The notes beneath the pieces are model-generated. The model was not told the DNA's origin and did no database searches. It saw only the letters and a list, made by a program, of their open reading frames with translations. From JAGVSR01 sp963742405 (lineage in GTDB: Bacteria; Pseudomonadota; Alphaproteobacteria; Rhizobiales; Hyphomicrobiaceae), in NCBI GenBank assembly GCA_963742405.1, contig CAVUMB010000005.1:496001-560000 (forward strand): 64,000 bases of DNA, read 5' to 3'. The position numbers and the translations under genes were made by a program. Every line of letters starts with the position of its first letter. Within the stretch, counting starts at the first letter, position 1. This document shows positions 1 to 9,796 of this stretch, one piece after another.

Positions 1-1
1 C

Positions 2-349
2 CTGGAACTCAACATCCTGAAGCGTACCCTCGACGATCTCGATCAGGCGCGGCAGTGGATGTCGCTGATCGCCCGCAAGACCGCGGAGGAACGTGTTGCC
101 GGCCTGTTGCTTTTCATTGCCGACAAGTTGCAGGCCGACGCCGCCGAACCGTCCAATACCGTCGCGTTCGACCTGCCCCTGTCGCGCACGGAATTCGCCG
201 AGTGCCTTAATTTGCGTCTTGAGACCGTCAGCCGCCAATTCGCGGTCTTGAAGGCGGAAGGCATAATCAAGACCAATCGGCGGCGTGCGCTGCAGGTTTG
301 CGATCTCGCGGGATTGAAGGCCCGCGCCCAGGTCCAGATGCATAGTTGA
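2..349 (+). CDS. Crp/Fnr-family transcriptional regulator, C-terminal part (cut by window edge)
   Basis: The reading frame is open from the left edge to a TGA at 347-349, giving the last 115 residues. The visible part holds the end of the dimerisation helix and a winged helix-turn-helix with the Fnr/FixK-type recognition sequence LSRTEFAECLNLRLETVSRQ (the E and R that contact TTGAT half-sites are in this stretch). The cNMP or Fe-S sensing domain lies outside the window, so the signal cannot be told. It sits just before two genes that in many Hyphomicrobiales accompany Fnr/FixK regulators of low-oxygen metabolism; that link is inference. Confidence 0.85.
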   Translation: MELNILKRTLDDLDQARQWMSLIARKTAEERVAGLLLFIADKLQADAAEPSNTVAFDLPLSRTEFAECLNLRLETVSRQFAVLKAEGIIKTNRRRALQVCDLAGLKARAQVQMHS

Positions 350-441
350 TTGAGGCACGGACCGGCCGCATGCCATGCTGGGTTGACCACGGCCCGCTGC
401 ACCGCGCACCGTGCGGGGAACCGAGCCGGATCGAACGCCCA

Positions 442-1992
442 ATGACCACAGCACAGATCGCTCCCCAGCAGCGCGATGCCGTCGCGTTTCTCACCAACCC
501 CGCATCCTATCCATCCATGCCACCCGTCGAACGCATCGATACGCACGGCGCGCATGTCTTTTTGTGCGGCAGCGATGTTTTCAAGATCAAGCGCGCCATT
601 CGCTATCCCTACATGGATTTCTCGACGCTTGAAAAAAGGCATGCCGCCTGCGTGCGCGAACTCGAGGTCAACGCCCCCAACGCACCCATGATCTATAAGT
701 CGGTGGTCGCGATCACTCGCGCCCACAATGGCCGCATGGCGTTCGCCGGTGACGGCGATCCCGTCGAGTGGGCGGTGCACATGGCGCGCTTCCACGAAGG
801 CGACGTTCTAGCCAATCGCATCGTCTCAGAGCCGCTGGCCGACCAAGAGGCCAAGGCCCTGGCCGACGCCGTGTATGCCGCTCACGCCGCCGCAATCGTG
901 ATCCAGCAGCCCCCGCCCGCGGCCCAGATATCCCGCGTCGCCACCGATGTCCTCGCCGCGTTGACGTCACTGTTCGGACCTGAGGATCAGACAACAGTCG
1001 CAGGACTGCGGGCCCGGTTGACGTCGGGTGCCACCGACCTGTCCGACCTTCTCGTTCGCCGCGCTCGGGACGGCCATGTGCGTCGCTGTCATGGCGATCT
1101 CCATCTTGGCAATATCGTACTCATCGACGGCCACCCGACACTCTTTGACGCCATCGAATTTGACGAGACGTTGGCGACCATCGACACCCTCTACGATCTG
1201 GCCTTCCTGCTCATGGATCTCGACCATCGCGATCATCGCGAAACCGCGAACGCCGTACTCAACCGCTATCTGTGGCGCTCTCAGGCGCTAAGCAACATCG
1301 AAGCCCTCGCAGCGCTTCCGGTGTTTTTGGCGCTTCGCGCAGCGATCCGCGCCATGGTCGGCGCTCAGAAGGCATCCCTTTCAACGCAGCCCTCGACCGA
1401 GCCGCGCGGCTATCTGCAGCGAGCCCTGTCCTATTTGCATGAGGAAGCACCAGCCCTCGTTCTCATCGGCGGATTATCGGGCTCTGGAAAATCGACCCTT
1501 GCGGCGGCTCTGGCACCATCATTTGGACGGGCGCCCGGCGCGTTGCATCTGCGCAGCGATCTGGAACGCAAAGCCCTCTTCAACGCCGATGAATTCCAGC
1601 GCCTGCCCGCGTCGGCCTACACCGCATCGGCCACCGCCGCCGTTTACGATCGCATGCTTACAAAAGCGCAATCCGCCTTGCACGCCGGCCATTCCGTCAT
1701 TGCTGATGCCGTTCACGCCGATCCCCGCGAGCGAATCGCAATTGCAGCGCTGGCCGGTGTGACGGGCGCGCGCCTCGCGTCATTATGGCTCGACGTTCCC
1801 GCAAACGTTCTCATTGAGCGCGTCGCACAGCGTAAAAATGACGCCTCGGACGCCACGCCGCAGGTTGTCGAGCAGCAGCTGGTCTACGGTCTGGGGCCGC
1901 TCGACTGGACGCGCTTAGACGCCAGCGGGCCATTCGAGGAAACGCTGCGCATGGCGATGTCACATTTGCATGCGAGCTTCGACAAGCGATGA
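442..1992 (+). CDS. Fusion of APH-like phosphotransferase and P-loop kinase domains
   Basis: 516 residues from ATG 442; a TTG at 346 would add 32 unlikely residues. The N-terminal part is an aminoglycoside-phosphotransferase-like kinase fold with the catalytic loop CHGDLHLGN and the metal-binding FDAIEFD. From about residue 340 there is a zeta-toxin/AAA-type P-loop kinase domain with Walker A GGLSGSGKST. This two-domain layout (COG2187 plus COG0645) is widespread in Proteobacteria. Its substrate is unknown and it is not an antibiotic resistance gene. It overlaps the next gene by ATGA, so the two are cotranscribed and probably translationally coupled. Confidence 0.85.
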   Translation: MTTAQIAPQQRDAVAFLTNPASYPSMPPVERIDTHGAHVFLCGSDVFKIKRAIRYPYMDFSTLEKRHAACVRELEVNAPNAPMIYKSVVAITRAHNGRMAFAGDGDPVEWAVHMARFHEGDVLANRIVSEPLADQEAKALADAVYAAHAAAIVIQQPPPAAQISRVATDVLAALTSLFGPEDQTTVAGLRARLTSGATDLSDLLVRRARDGHVRRCHGDLHLGNIVLIDGHPTLFDAIEFDETLATIDTLYDLAFLLMDLDHRDHRETANAVLNRYLWRSQALSNIEALAALPVFLALRAAIRAMVGAQKASLSTQPSTEPRGYLQRALSYLHEEAPALVLIGGLSGSGKSTLAAALAPSFGRAPGALHLRSDLERKALFNADEFQRLPASAYTASATAAVYDRMLTKAQSALHAGHSVIADAVHADPRERIAIAALAGVTGARLASLWLDVPANVLIERVAQRKNDASDATPQVVEQQLVYGLGPLDWTRLDASGPFEETLRMAMSHLHASFDKR

Positions 1993-4679
1993 CGATCCGT
2001 AACCTAGATGCGCTGCTCACTCCCCGCTCTGTCGCTCTCATCGGCGCCAGCCCGAGGCCGCAATCCGTCGGCAACATCGTCGCGCGCAATCTGCTGCGCG
2101 CCGGCTTTGCCGGACCGATCCAATTCGTCAACCCGCGGCACCGTCACGTCGAAGACCGCGTTTGCGCAACCTCCGTGCGTGAGTTGGAGGGCGTCCCCGA
2201 TCTGGCCGTGATCGCAACTCCACCCGAAACAATTCCCAGCATCATCGCTGAACTTGGCGCAAAGGGAGTACGCGCGGCGGTGATCATCACGGCCGGCCTC
2301 TCCACCACACAGAAAGTAGCCGTCCTCAAGGCCGCGCAACCAACCTGCCTGCGCGTGCAAGGTCCGAATTGCCTCGGGCTGATGCTGCCGCAGATCGCAC
2401 TCGATGCAAGCTTTTCACATCGCGCTCCTTTAAGCGGCGACCTCGCCTTCTTGTCCCAGTCCGGTGCCTTGGTGACCAGTATCGTCGATTGGGCGGGCTC
2501 CCGCGGCATCGGTTTCAGCCACGTCGTCTCCCTGGGCGACATGCTCGACGTCGATTTCGGCGATCTGCTCGACTACCTCGCCGTCGACGTCTCGAGCCGC
2601 GCCATCCTGCTTTACATCGAGAACATCACGAACGCGCCGAAGTTCATGTCCGCGGCCCGTCGCGCAGCCCGCGCCAAGCCGGTCATCGTCATAAAGTCCG
2701 GCCGCCACGCCGAAGGCGCCAAGGCCGCGCTGTCGCACACCGGCGCTCTCGCCGGCTCCGACAAGGCCTATGAGGCAGCCTTCCGTCGCGCCGGGGTTCT
2801 GCGCGTGCGCGAAATCGAGCAGCTCTTCGATGCCGCCGAAACGCTCTCTCGCGTTGGCCGCCTCAGTGGCGAACGGTTGACCATCATCACCAACGGCGGT
2901 GGCGCCGGTGTCCTTGCCGTCGATCGCCTGGCCGACTGGGGTGGAACGCTCGCCCGGCCCGACCCGCAGACGATCGCCAGACTGGATGCGATCCTGCCAT
3001 CCACGTGGTCGCGCGCCAATCCGATCGACATCATCGGCGATGCCAATCCCGAACGTTACGGGCAGACCGTCGCCGCCGTCCTCGACGATAAGGGCACGGA
3101 TGCCATTCTGGTGATGAATTGTCCGACCGCGCTGTCCGACAGCACACGAGCCGCCGAGACGATCATCGAGACCGTCAAGGCTCATAAGTCGGACGGCCAT
3201 AAGCGGCCGCTGCTCAGCGTCTGGCTGGGGGATGGCACAGCCGAACCGGGCCGGGCTGCCTTCCGTGCCGCGGGTCATCCCGCATTCTCAAGCCCCGACG
3301 ACGCGATCAACGGCTTCATGCAACTCGTCCGACACCGCCGCGCGCAGGATCTTCTGATGCGCACGCCGCCCTCGCTGCCCGACGACATGCGGCTCGACCC
3401 GGCCAGGGTCAGCGCGGCCTTGAAAGAAGCCCTCAATCGTGGCGAGACCGTACTCGGCGAAGCCCTGTCCAAGGATATCCTGACGGCTTATGGCATTGAA
3501 ACGGTTCCGACCCGGATTGCCACCACGCCGGAAGAAGTGCGCTCGGTCGCGGCGGAGTTGCTTACGTCCAACAAGTCCGTGGCGATCAAGATCCGCTCCC
3601 CCGACATCTCCCATAAATCCGACGTCGGCGGCGTGCGCCTCGATCTGAGCACGCCGGAAGATTGCGCCGACGCAGCCGAAGCGATGCTTGCGCGCATCCA
3701 GCGCGTGCGACCGCAGGCGCGCATCGACGGTTTCACAATTCAGCCCATGATCCGCAAACGCGATGCCCAGGAACTCTTTGCCGGCGTCAGCACCGACGCC
3801 ACATTCGGTCCGCTGATCGTATTCGGAGCCGGCGGAACGGGCGTGGAAATCATGCGCGATACAGCCGAAGCGCTGCCCCCGCTCGATCTTGGCCTCGCCC
3901 ACGACTTGATTGCGCAGACGCGCGTCTCGCGTCTCCTTGCCGGCTATCGCGATCACCTGGCGGCCGATCTCGACCAGATCGCCATGGTGCTCGTGCGATT
4001 GAGCTACCTCGTGGCGGGCCACCCAGAGATTCGCGAGATCGATATCAATCCGCTGATTGCCGATGATCGCGACGTGCTGGCGCTTGATGCCCGTATCGTC
4101 ATCGCCGACCCTGTCGCCAACCCAAGAACACCCATGAGCATCCGCCCGTATCCCACGCGCTGGGAGGCCGATTTTACGATGTCGACCGGACAGCACCTGC
4201 TGATCCGGCCGATCCGGCCCGACGACGAACATCGCTACGAGGACTTTTTTCGGCAAGTCACGCCGCACGACATGCGCATGCGGTTCTTCATGGCGGCCAA
4301 AACTTTGACGCACGCCACCATCGCGCGCCTGACGCAGATCGACTACGGGCGGGAGATGGCGTTCGTGGCAATTGAGAAGGACACCGGAGCGCTGCTCGGC
4401 GTCGCCCGCATGATGGCCGGGTCGGACTATCAACGGGCCGAGTTCGCGATCCTCGTCGCCTCCGGCCTGAAGGGCAAGGGGTTGGGCCGCCGCCTGATGC
4501 AGCACCTCGTCGCTTACGCCCAGGCAGAGGGCTTAAGTGAACTGTCAGGCACCGTTCTGGCGGAAAATCAGATGATGCTCGATTTCTGTCAGCGGCTCGG
4601 GTTCACGATCACCGATGACGCCGAAGACTGCAGCATCCGCATCGCGACGATGAAACTGCCCAAAACGCTCGCCGCCTGA
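1989..4679 (+). CDS. Acetate-CoA-ligase-like (NDP-forming)/GNAT protein acetyltransferase fusion, Pat type
   Basis: 896 residues. Order of domains: CoA-binding Rossmann fold (about 1-130), succinyl-CoA-synthetase-like flavodoxin domains (about 150-460) with the conserved phospho-histidine context LSHTGALAGSD, ATP-grasp domain (about 490-700) with IKIRSPDISHKSDVGGV, and a C-terminal GNAT acetyltransferase (about 725-890) with the acetyl-CoA loop near LKGKGLGRRLMQH. The family includes Pat/YfiQ/PatZ lysine acetyltransferases that act on acyl-CoA synthetases; in many of them the ligase part is non-catalytic. Here the histidine is kept, so ligase activity remains possible. ATGA overlap with the preceding kinase gene. 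Confidence 0.88.
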   Translation: MTIRNLDALLTPRSVALIGASPRPQSVGNIVARNLLRAGFAGPIQFVNPRHRHVEDRVCATSVRELEGVPDLAVIATPPETIPSIIAELGAKGVRAAVIITAGLSTTQKVAVLKAAQPTCLRVQGPNCLGLMLPQIALDASFSHRAPLSGDLAFLSQSGALVTSIVDWAGSRGIGFSHVVSLGDMLDVDFGDLLDYLAVDVSSRAILLYIENITNAPKFMSAARRAARAKPVIVIKSGRHAEGAKAALSHTGALAGSDKAYEAAFRRAGVLRVREIEQLFDAAETLSRVGRLSGERLTIITNGGGAGVLAVDRLADWGGTLARPDPQTIARLDAILPSTWSRANPIDIIGDANPERYGQTVAAVLDDKGTDAILVMNCPTALSDSTRAAETIIETVKAHKSDGHKRPLLSVWLGDGTAEPGRAAFRAAGHPAFSSPDDAINGFMQLVRHRRAQDLLMRTPPSLPDDMRLDPARVSAALKEALNRGETVLGEALSKDILTAYGIETVPTRIATTPEEVRSVAAELLTSNKSVAIKIRSPDISHKSDVGGVRLDLSTPEDCADAAEAMLARIQRVRPQARIDGFTIQPMIRKRDAQELFAGVSTDATFGPLIVFGAGGTGVEIMRDTAEALPPLDLGLAHDLIAQTRVSRLLAGYRDHLAADLDQIAMVLVRLSYLVAGHPEIREIDINPLIADDRDVLALDARIVIADPVANPRTPMSIRPYPTRWEADFTMSTGQHLLIRPIRPDDEHRYEDFFRQVTPHDMRMRFFMAAKTLTHATIARLTQIDYGREMAFVAIEKDTGALLGVARMMAGSDYQRAEFAILVASGLKGKGLGRRLMQHLVAYAQAEGLSELSGTVLAENQMMLDFCQRLGFTITDDAEDCSIRIATMKLPKTLAA

Positions 4680-4683
4680 CCGC

Positions 4684-6219
4684 TCAGATCGGCGGCACCG
4701 AGGACGGCGGCACATCCGCATCCTCCTCGTGCACCTCGACCAGACCACGACCCAGATGGCTCGTGTGCCGGCTGTAAGTGAAGTAGATGATCAGCCCTAT
4801 GGTGGCCCAAGCGACAAACAGCGCGAGCGTATACCCCGACAAATTGAAGAACAGATACACGCAGCCCGCAATCGCGAGTGGCGCGACGACGTTGATCGCC
4901 GGGGTGCGGAACGGCCGCCGCCGATCGGGATCGGTGCGCCGCAGGATCATCACGGCAAGCGCGACCATGGCGAACGCAAACAGCGTCCCGGAATTCGTTA
5001 TGTCGGCGAGCGTACCGACCGGAAAAAAGGCGGCAAACACGGCAACCAGCACGCCGGTCATCATCGTGATGATATGCGGCGTCTTGAAACGCGGATGCAC
5101 GTCCGAAAGCCGCTCTGGCAAAAGACCATCGCGGCTCATGACGAAAAAAATCCGCGTCTGGCCGTACATCATCATCAAGATGACCGAGGGCAACGCCAGT
5201 CCGGCCGCTAGTCCAATAAGGTTGCCGATCTGAGGCCAGCCGATCTCGCGCATGGTCCACGCCAAGGCTTCCTTCGAGCAGACCACGGCGGCATCGCCCG
5301 CGGCCTTGCAGGCCTGAGCCAGTTCGGCGCTGCCGGGTGCCATGCCGGTGCCATCGGCGCGCAACAGCGGCTGGGCGCCGACCGTGCCGATGACGCCGCT
5401 GGCCACCAGAATGTAGAAGATCGTGCAAATCGCCAGGGATCCGATCAGGCCGATCGGCACATTCCGCTGCGGGTTCTTCGTTTCCTCTGCGGCCGTCGAG
5501 ACTGCGTCGAAACCGACGTAGGCAAAAAAGATCGACGCTGCAGCGCCGGACACACCGGCAAAGCCCAACGGCGCGAACGGTTCGAATTTTTCCAAGTTCA
5601 TCGCCGGCAGCGCGAGGACCACGAATATCAACAACGCGGTCACCTTCACAGCAACCAGGATGGCGTTGACGAAGGCACTTTCCTTCGTGCCGACGATCAG
5701 TAGCCCCGTCACGAGCAAGGCAATGGTGAAAGCCGGAAGGTTGATAATGCCGCCTTGGCTGGGGCCCATTGTCAGAGCTTCGGGAATTTTGATTCCGGCG
5801 AGGTTGTCCAACAAGCCGACGAAGTAGCCCGACCAACCAACGCTGACCGCGCCGGCCGCCACCGCGTATTCAAGAACGAGGGCCCAGCCCACCATCCAGG
5901 CCAGCAATTCGCCCATGACCGCGTACGTGTAGGTATAGGCCGAACCCGACACCGGACACATGGACGCAAGTTCAGAGTAGCATAGCGCCGCAACAGCACA
6001 CACGGCGCCCGCGATCACGAAACTCAGCAACATGCCCGGCCCGGCCTTCTGCGCGGCCTCCGCCGTCAGCACGAAAATGCCGGTGCCGATGATGGCTCCG
6101 ATGCCAAGCATGGTCAGTTGGAATGCGCCGAGCGATCGGTGCAGAGATTTCTTCTCAGCGGTTTTAAGAATGGCGCTGAGCGGCTTCACGCGATCAAACA
6201 GCATCGACTTTTCCCCCAT
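4684..6219 (-). CDS. APC-superfamily amino acid permease (CAT-like)
   Basis: 511 residues with about 12 to 14 hydrophobic segments. The first membrane helix carries the APC substrate-binding signature GIGAIIGTGIFVLT, and the consensus E-ETKNPQRNVPIG follows in the loop after helix 6. A long periplasmic insert with two Cys (about residues 295-330) is common in CAT-like members. Start taken at 6219 (MGEKSMLF); 6204 is equally possible. It converges with the upstream plus-strand gene, leaving only four bases between the stops. The substrate is unknown; cationic amino acids are usual for this group. Confidence 0.88.
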   Translation of the reverse strand: MGEKSMLFDRVKPLSAILKTAEKKSLHRSLGAFQLTMLGIGAIIGTGIFVLTAEAAQKAGPGMLLSFVIAGAVCAVAALCYSELASMCPVSGSAYTYTYAVMGELLAWMVGWALVLEYAVAAGAVSVGWSGYFVGLLDNLAGIKIPEALTMGPSQGGIINLPAFTIALLVTGLLIVGTKESAFVNAILVAVKVTALLIFVVLALPAMNLEKFEPFAPLGFAGVSGAAASIFFAYVGFDAVSTAAEETKNPQRNVPIGLIGSLAICTIFYILVASGVIGTVGAQPLLRADGTGMAPGSAELAQACKAAGDAAVVCSKEALAWTMREIGWPQIGNLIGLAAGLALPSVILMMMYGQTRIFFVMSRDGLLPERLSDVHPRFKTPHIITMMTGVLVAVFAAFFPVGTLADITNSGTLFAFAMVALAVMILRRTDPDRRRPFRTPAINVVAPLAIAGCVYLFFNLSGYTLALFVAWATIGLIIYFTYSRHTSHLGRGLVEVHEEDADVPPSSVPPI

Positions 6220-6508
6220 TGGTCGTCGTGGCACCAGCCGGTGCCGCTTCGCCGAACTTAGCCGCCACCCCGCGACCACCCCGAGCCAGAGTACCAAGCA
6301 AATTACAGGCCATTCCTTTACCCTAGAACGGCGCCAAGACAGCGAGCAAGTCCGCAACCGCTGCCGGTCGCGCCTTTGGCCGACAAGGGTGGTGCCGAAA
6401 CCCGCGGTTACGATAAAATGGTGCACGCCTAGCCGTGGACCGGTATCCCGTGCAAGGCGAAGGATATGGCAGACACCTGCCTCCCCTGATCAATCGGAAA
6501 TCGCGCAC

Positions 6509-7558
6509 TTGGATACTCGCCGGATCCTACGTCTCCTGATGACCGCAATGTCGCTGGCGTCAACGCCCGTCCCGGCCATCGCTGAAGTGGCGTCCGTCGT
6601 GGTCGCCGGACCCGCCACGGGCCGCCATGCCGAGCTTCTGCGTGCCATGCGCGAAGGTGCCGGCAAAGCCATCGCAGCGCATCCCGACGTGACCGTGACC
6701 GAAGTCGACGATGGCTGCGATGCCGGTCGTGCCGAAGCCGCGGCCCGTCTGGTCGCCGCCGCGCGCCCCGCTCTTGTCATCGGCCATCCCTGTGCCGCCG
6801 CAGCAATCGCCGCCGCACGCATTTACGCCACCGCCGGCATCGCCTTTGTCGCGCTCGGCGTCCGCCATCCCGACTTGACGTCAAAACGGGCCGGACCAAC
6901 AATTTTTCGCTTAGCCGGACGCGACGATCGCCAAGGCGAAGCAGCAGCCGTTGAATTGATCGCCCACGCTGCCGGCGGTGCGACCGCCATTGTCCAGGAC
7001 CGAACGTCGTACGCTCGGACCCTCACCGCGTCGATCTCCGCAGCGCTGGTCGCAAAAAAACAACTCCCGCCCGTCGTCATCCCAATCGTCGCTGGCCGAC
7101 GCGACTACGACGCCGAACTGGCTAAACTGAAAACGGCTTCGCCAAAGGTCGTATTCTTCGCCGGTTATCCGCCGGAGGCGAGCGTGGTGCTGCGCGGCTT
7201 GCGCAAGGCCGGCATCACGTCGCCGCTCATTGCGTCCGACGCGAACGCAACCGATGACTTCGCCGCGACCGCCGCGGCCCTCGATCCATCGGCGTCGGGC
7301 GTCAAGGTCATGTTGCCCGCGCCGCACTCGGGCGGACGAGCCGCTGCCGATCTGACAGCCGCCGCACAAATGGCCGTTGCTGCTTGGCTCAAGGTCTGGC
7401 GCGCCGCAGGCTTTGGAGGTGACGCGATCGCGCTGCTGTCGGGGCCGGACGGGTCCGCGAAGCTGTTTGATAGCAACGGCGATGCACGGATTGCTTCGTT
7501 CATCGCCGTGCCGCTGGTGGCCGGACGATGGTCGCAAAACGCCAACGCCGGCCCCTGA
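6509..7558 (+). CDS. Periplasmic binding protein, branched-chain amino acid (LivJ/Peripla_BP_6) type
   Basis: 349 residues from a TTG at 6509. This start gives a full signal peptide (MDTRRILRLL, a hydrophobic stretch, then a cut near AIAE); the ATG at 6539 would lose the basic n-region. The mature part has the two-lobed layout of type I periplasmic binding proteins, with VVAGP and VVFFAGYPPEASVVLRGLRKAG matching the usual strands. No ABC permease or ATPase gene is nearby, so it is an orphan that may feed a distant transporter or act as a sensor. A longer in-frame reading back to 6032 has no support. Confidence 0.72.
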   Translation: MDTRRILRLLMTAMSLASTPVPAIAEVASVVVAGPATGRHAELLRAMREGAGKAIAAHPDVTVTEVDDGCDAGRAEAAARLVAAARPALVIGHPCAAAAIAAARIYATAGIAFVALGVRHPDLTSKRAGPTIFRLAGRDDRQGEAAAVELIAHAAGGATAIVQDRTSYARTLTASISAALVAKKQLPPVVIPIVAGRRDYDAELAKLKTASPKVVFFAGYPPEASVVLRGLRKAGITSPLIASDANATDDFAATAAALDPSASGVKVMLPAPHSGGRAAADLTAAAQMAVAAWLKVWRAAGFGGDAIALLSGPDGSAKLFDSNGDARIASFIAVPLVAGRWSQNANAGP

Positions 7559-7595
7559 CGGGACCGGCGCTGCAATCTCGATCGTGAGACTAAAA

Positions 7596-7793
7596 TCAAC
7601 GGCCTTGCGATTCCGAAAGGCACTCCTGCAAAAGAACGCGTTCCATGCGCTGCAGGGGCTCGGGAACGACGATGCCGCGCGACCTGTAAGCGTTGATGCG
7701 CTCTTTCAAAAGAGCGTACTGTTCGCGGGGATCATCGAGCTCGTCGAAGCGCTGATTGAGTTCCGAAATCTCGCACTGCATCTGTTCAGACAT
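7596..7793 (-). CDS. Small conserved-looking protein, function unknown
   Basis: 65 residues, acidic and rich in Glu/Gln/Arg (MSEQMQCEISELNQRFDELD...), probably one or two amphipathic helices. No signal peptide or membrane segment. It stands alone between the binding protein gene and a long intergenic region. No family was recognised. Confidence 0.5.
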   Translation of the reverse strand: MSEQMQCEISELNQRFDELDDPREQYALLKERINAYRSRGIVVPEPLQRMERVLLQECLSESQGR

Positions 7794-8475
7794 TGTTTGC
7801 CCATTCGTCCATTTTTATCGGGACAGTTCCCAGGGTCGTCGCGATCGGTTCACAACCGGCTCTGCTGTCTCTTCCTCATCGCGTGCAATCATTCGGGAGA
7901 GTGTACCCCGGCTGACATTTACACAGAGTTGCGGTCGCGCCCGTGGGATGCAAGTGCCGGAACGCCGCTCCGTTAAGAACCGTGTCCCTTTTCCTACATC
8001 GAACCTGAAGCAAACCTGAACAGTTTGCTGCGCGGCTCAATCGCGATACTCCACCTGAATATGGCTCGAAAGCGGCACCAGCTTCGGCTGTGCAGCAAAG
8101 CGTGGCGAAGCGGAAACAACCCGCAAAAATATTGGCAATATTCGACCTGCCACGAAGCAGCCACATGCGCAGCGCGACACGAGATTTTGCACGGCACAAT
8201 AAGTCACTTGCCGGCTAAGGCTCGCCCTCGACTTCGCACCTGCGAGATGAATATTCGTTCAGTTTTGGGTGTTTCTTTTTAATTGGTAAGAATTGCCGCA
8301 GGCGGCGCAATTCGCGCCGTAACCTGAATTTTTGCGCTCATCCCTGGAAATGTCGCCGGCAGAATTGATTCGAACGACGGGTCACGTTGCTGCCTGGGCC
8401 GCCGGGTGATACCCCCTCGACGCGATCCGATCGGCGTTATACGCCGCCGCCAGCCCCAGCCCGACGAGAGGTTCC
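7794..8475. other. Long intergenic region before purB
   Basis: About 680 bases without a convincing gene. Open frames here (for example 8025-8282, plus) have unlikely amino acid composition and no ribosome binding site. It holds a perfect 15-base palindrome (8128-8142) and a short hairpin with GGCGC/GCGCC arms near 8312. An unrecognised small RNA is possible but not shown. Confidence 0.5.
8128..8142. promoter_or_regulatory. Perfect 15-base palindrome AATATTG-G-CAATATT
   Basis: AT-rich perfect inverted repeat in a GC-rich intergenic region, about 335 bases before purB. The size and symmetry suit a dimeric repressor site, but no known operator was matched and no partner regulator is next to it. 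Confidence 0.3.
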
Positions 8476-9783
8476 ATGATCCCCCGCTACTCCCGGCCCG
8501 AGATGGTTCGCATCTGGGAGCCCGAGACGCGCTATCGCATCTGGTTTGAAATCGAAAGCCACGCCGCAACCGCGATGGCCAACCTCGGCATCATTCCCAA
8601 GGAAGCCGCCGACGTCATCTGGAAAAAGGGCTCTCAGGCCCGCTTCGAAGTCGCGCGTATTGATGCCATCGAGCAGGTCACCAAACACGATGTCATCGCC
8701 TTCTTGACCCACCTTGCCGAAATCGTCGGGCCGGAAGCCCGCTTTGTGCACCAGGGGATGACATCCTCCGACGTGCTCGACACGACGCTCAACGTGCAAT
8801 TGGTGCGCGCAGCCGACATATTGCTCGCCGATATCGAGCGTCTGCTTGAAGCGTTGAAACTGCGCGCCTTCGAACACCGCTTGACGCCAACGATCGGCCG
8901 CAGTCACGGCATCCATGCCGAACCAACCACGTTCGGCCTCAAGCTCGCCTGCGCTTATGCCGAATTCGAGCGCGCTAAGGAGCGTCTTGCGGCGGCCCGC
9001 GAAGACGTCCGCACGTGCGCGATTTCAGGCGCGGTCGGCACGTTTGCAAACATCGATCCAAGGGTCGAAGAATTCGTCGCCGAACGCATGGGTCTGCGGC
9101 CCGAACCGGTCTCGACGCAAGTCGTCCCGCGCGACCGTCATGCCATGTACTTCGCCACGCTCGGCGTCGTCGCCTCCTCGGTCGAGCGTTTGGCCACCGA
9201 GATCCGCCATCTCCAGAGGACGGAAGTGCTCGAGGCCGAAGAATACTTCGCGCCCGGCCAGAAGGGGTCCTCAGCCATGCCGCACAAGCGCAATCCCGTG
9301 CTGGCGGAAAATCTCACCGGTCTTGCCCGCATCGTCCGCGGTTATGCGGTGCCGGCCATGGAGAATGTCGCACTGTGGCATGAGCGCGACATTTCCCACT
9401 CGTCGGTTGAACGGATCATCGGCCCCGATGCCACCGTCACGCTGGACTTCGCCCTGAGCCGGCTCGCCGGTGTGATCGAGAAACTCGTCATCTATCCTGA
9501 CAACATGCAGAAAAATCTCGACCGTCTCGGCGGGCTGCATAATTCCCAGCGTGTTCTGCTCGCATTGACCCAAGCCGGCGTCTCGCGCGAGGATGCCTAT
9601 GCCATGGTCCAGCGCAATGCGATGAAAACTTGGGAGGAAGGCAAGGACTTCCTGACCGAACTGAAGAACGACGCGGAAGTCACCGCTAAGGTCGCGGCTG
9701 CGGACTTGGAAACCATGTTCGATCTTGGCTATCACTTCAAACACGTCGACACGATTTTCGATCGCGTCTTCGGCAAGGGCTGA
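8476..9783 (+). CDS. purB: Adenylosuccinate lyase
   Basis: 435 residues, the usual length. Catalyses two fumarate-releasing steps of purine synthesis (SAICAR to AICAR, and adenylosuccinate to AMP), cytosolic. The fumarase/aspartase-superfamily signature SSAMPHKRNP lies at residues 265-274 and carries the mobile catalytic serine loop. MTSSDVLDTTLNVQL and GRSHGIHAEPTTFGLK supply further active-site residues, including the general-acid His. The start ATG is preceded by GAGAGG. It lies near purC, purS, purQ and purF in this window, but under its own promoter. Confidence 0.97.
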   Translation: MIPRYSRPEMVRIWEPETRYRIWFEIESHAATAMANLGIIPKEAADVIWKKGSQARFEVARIDAIEQVTKHDVIAFLTHLAEIVGPEARFVHQGMTSSDVLDTTLNVQLVRAADILLADIERLLEALKLRAFEHRLTPTIGRSHGIHAEPTTFGLKLACAYAEFERAKERLAAAREDVRTCAISGAVGTFANIDPRVEEFVAERMGLRPEPVSTQVVPRDRHAMYFATLGVVASSVERLATEIRHLQRTEVLEAEEYFAPGQKGSSAMPHKRNPVLAENLTGLARIVRGYAVPAMENVALWHERDISHSSVERIIGPDATVTLDFALSRLAGVIEKLVIYPDNMQKNLDRLGGLHNSQRVLLALTQAGVSREDAYAMVQRNAMKTWEEGKDFLTELKNDAEVTAKVAAADLETMFDLGYHFKHVDTIFDRVFGKG

Positions 9784-9796
9784 TGAAAGGTCGATA

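Noticed and set aside
442..1992. Aminoglycoside resistance gene
   Set aside because: Only the kinase fold is shared; the fusion with a P-loop kinase domain is a chromosomal housekeeping family, not a resistance determinant.
3288..4505. Long minus-strand open frame (405 codons) opposite the acyl-CoA-synthetase/GNAT gene
   Set aside because: High-GC shadow frame; the sense strand encodes a complete, motif-rich protein and the antisense product has no recognisable domain.
8025..8282. 85-codon plus-strand frame in the intergenic region before purB
   Set aside because: No ribosome site, odd composition (many Arg, His, Cys, Trp), no domain; overlaps antisense frames of similar quality.
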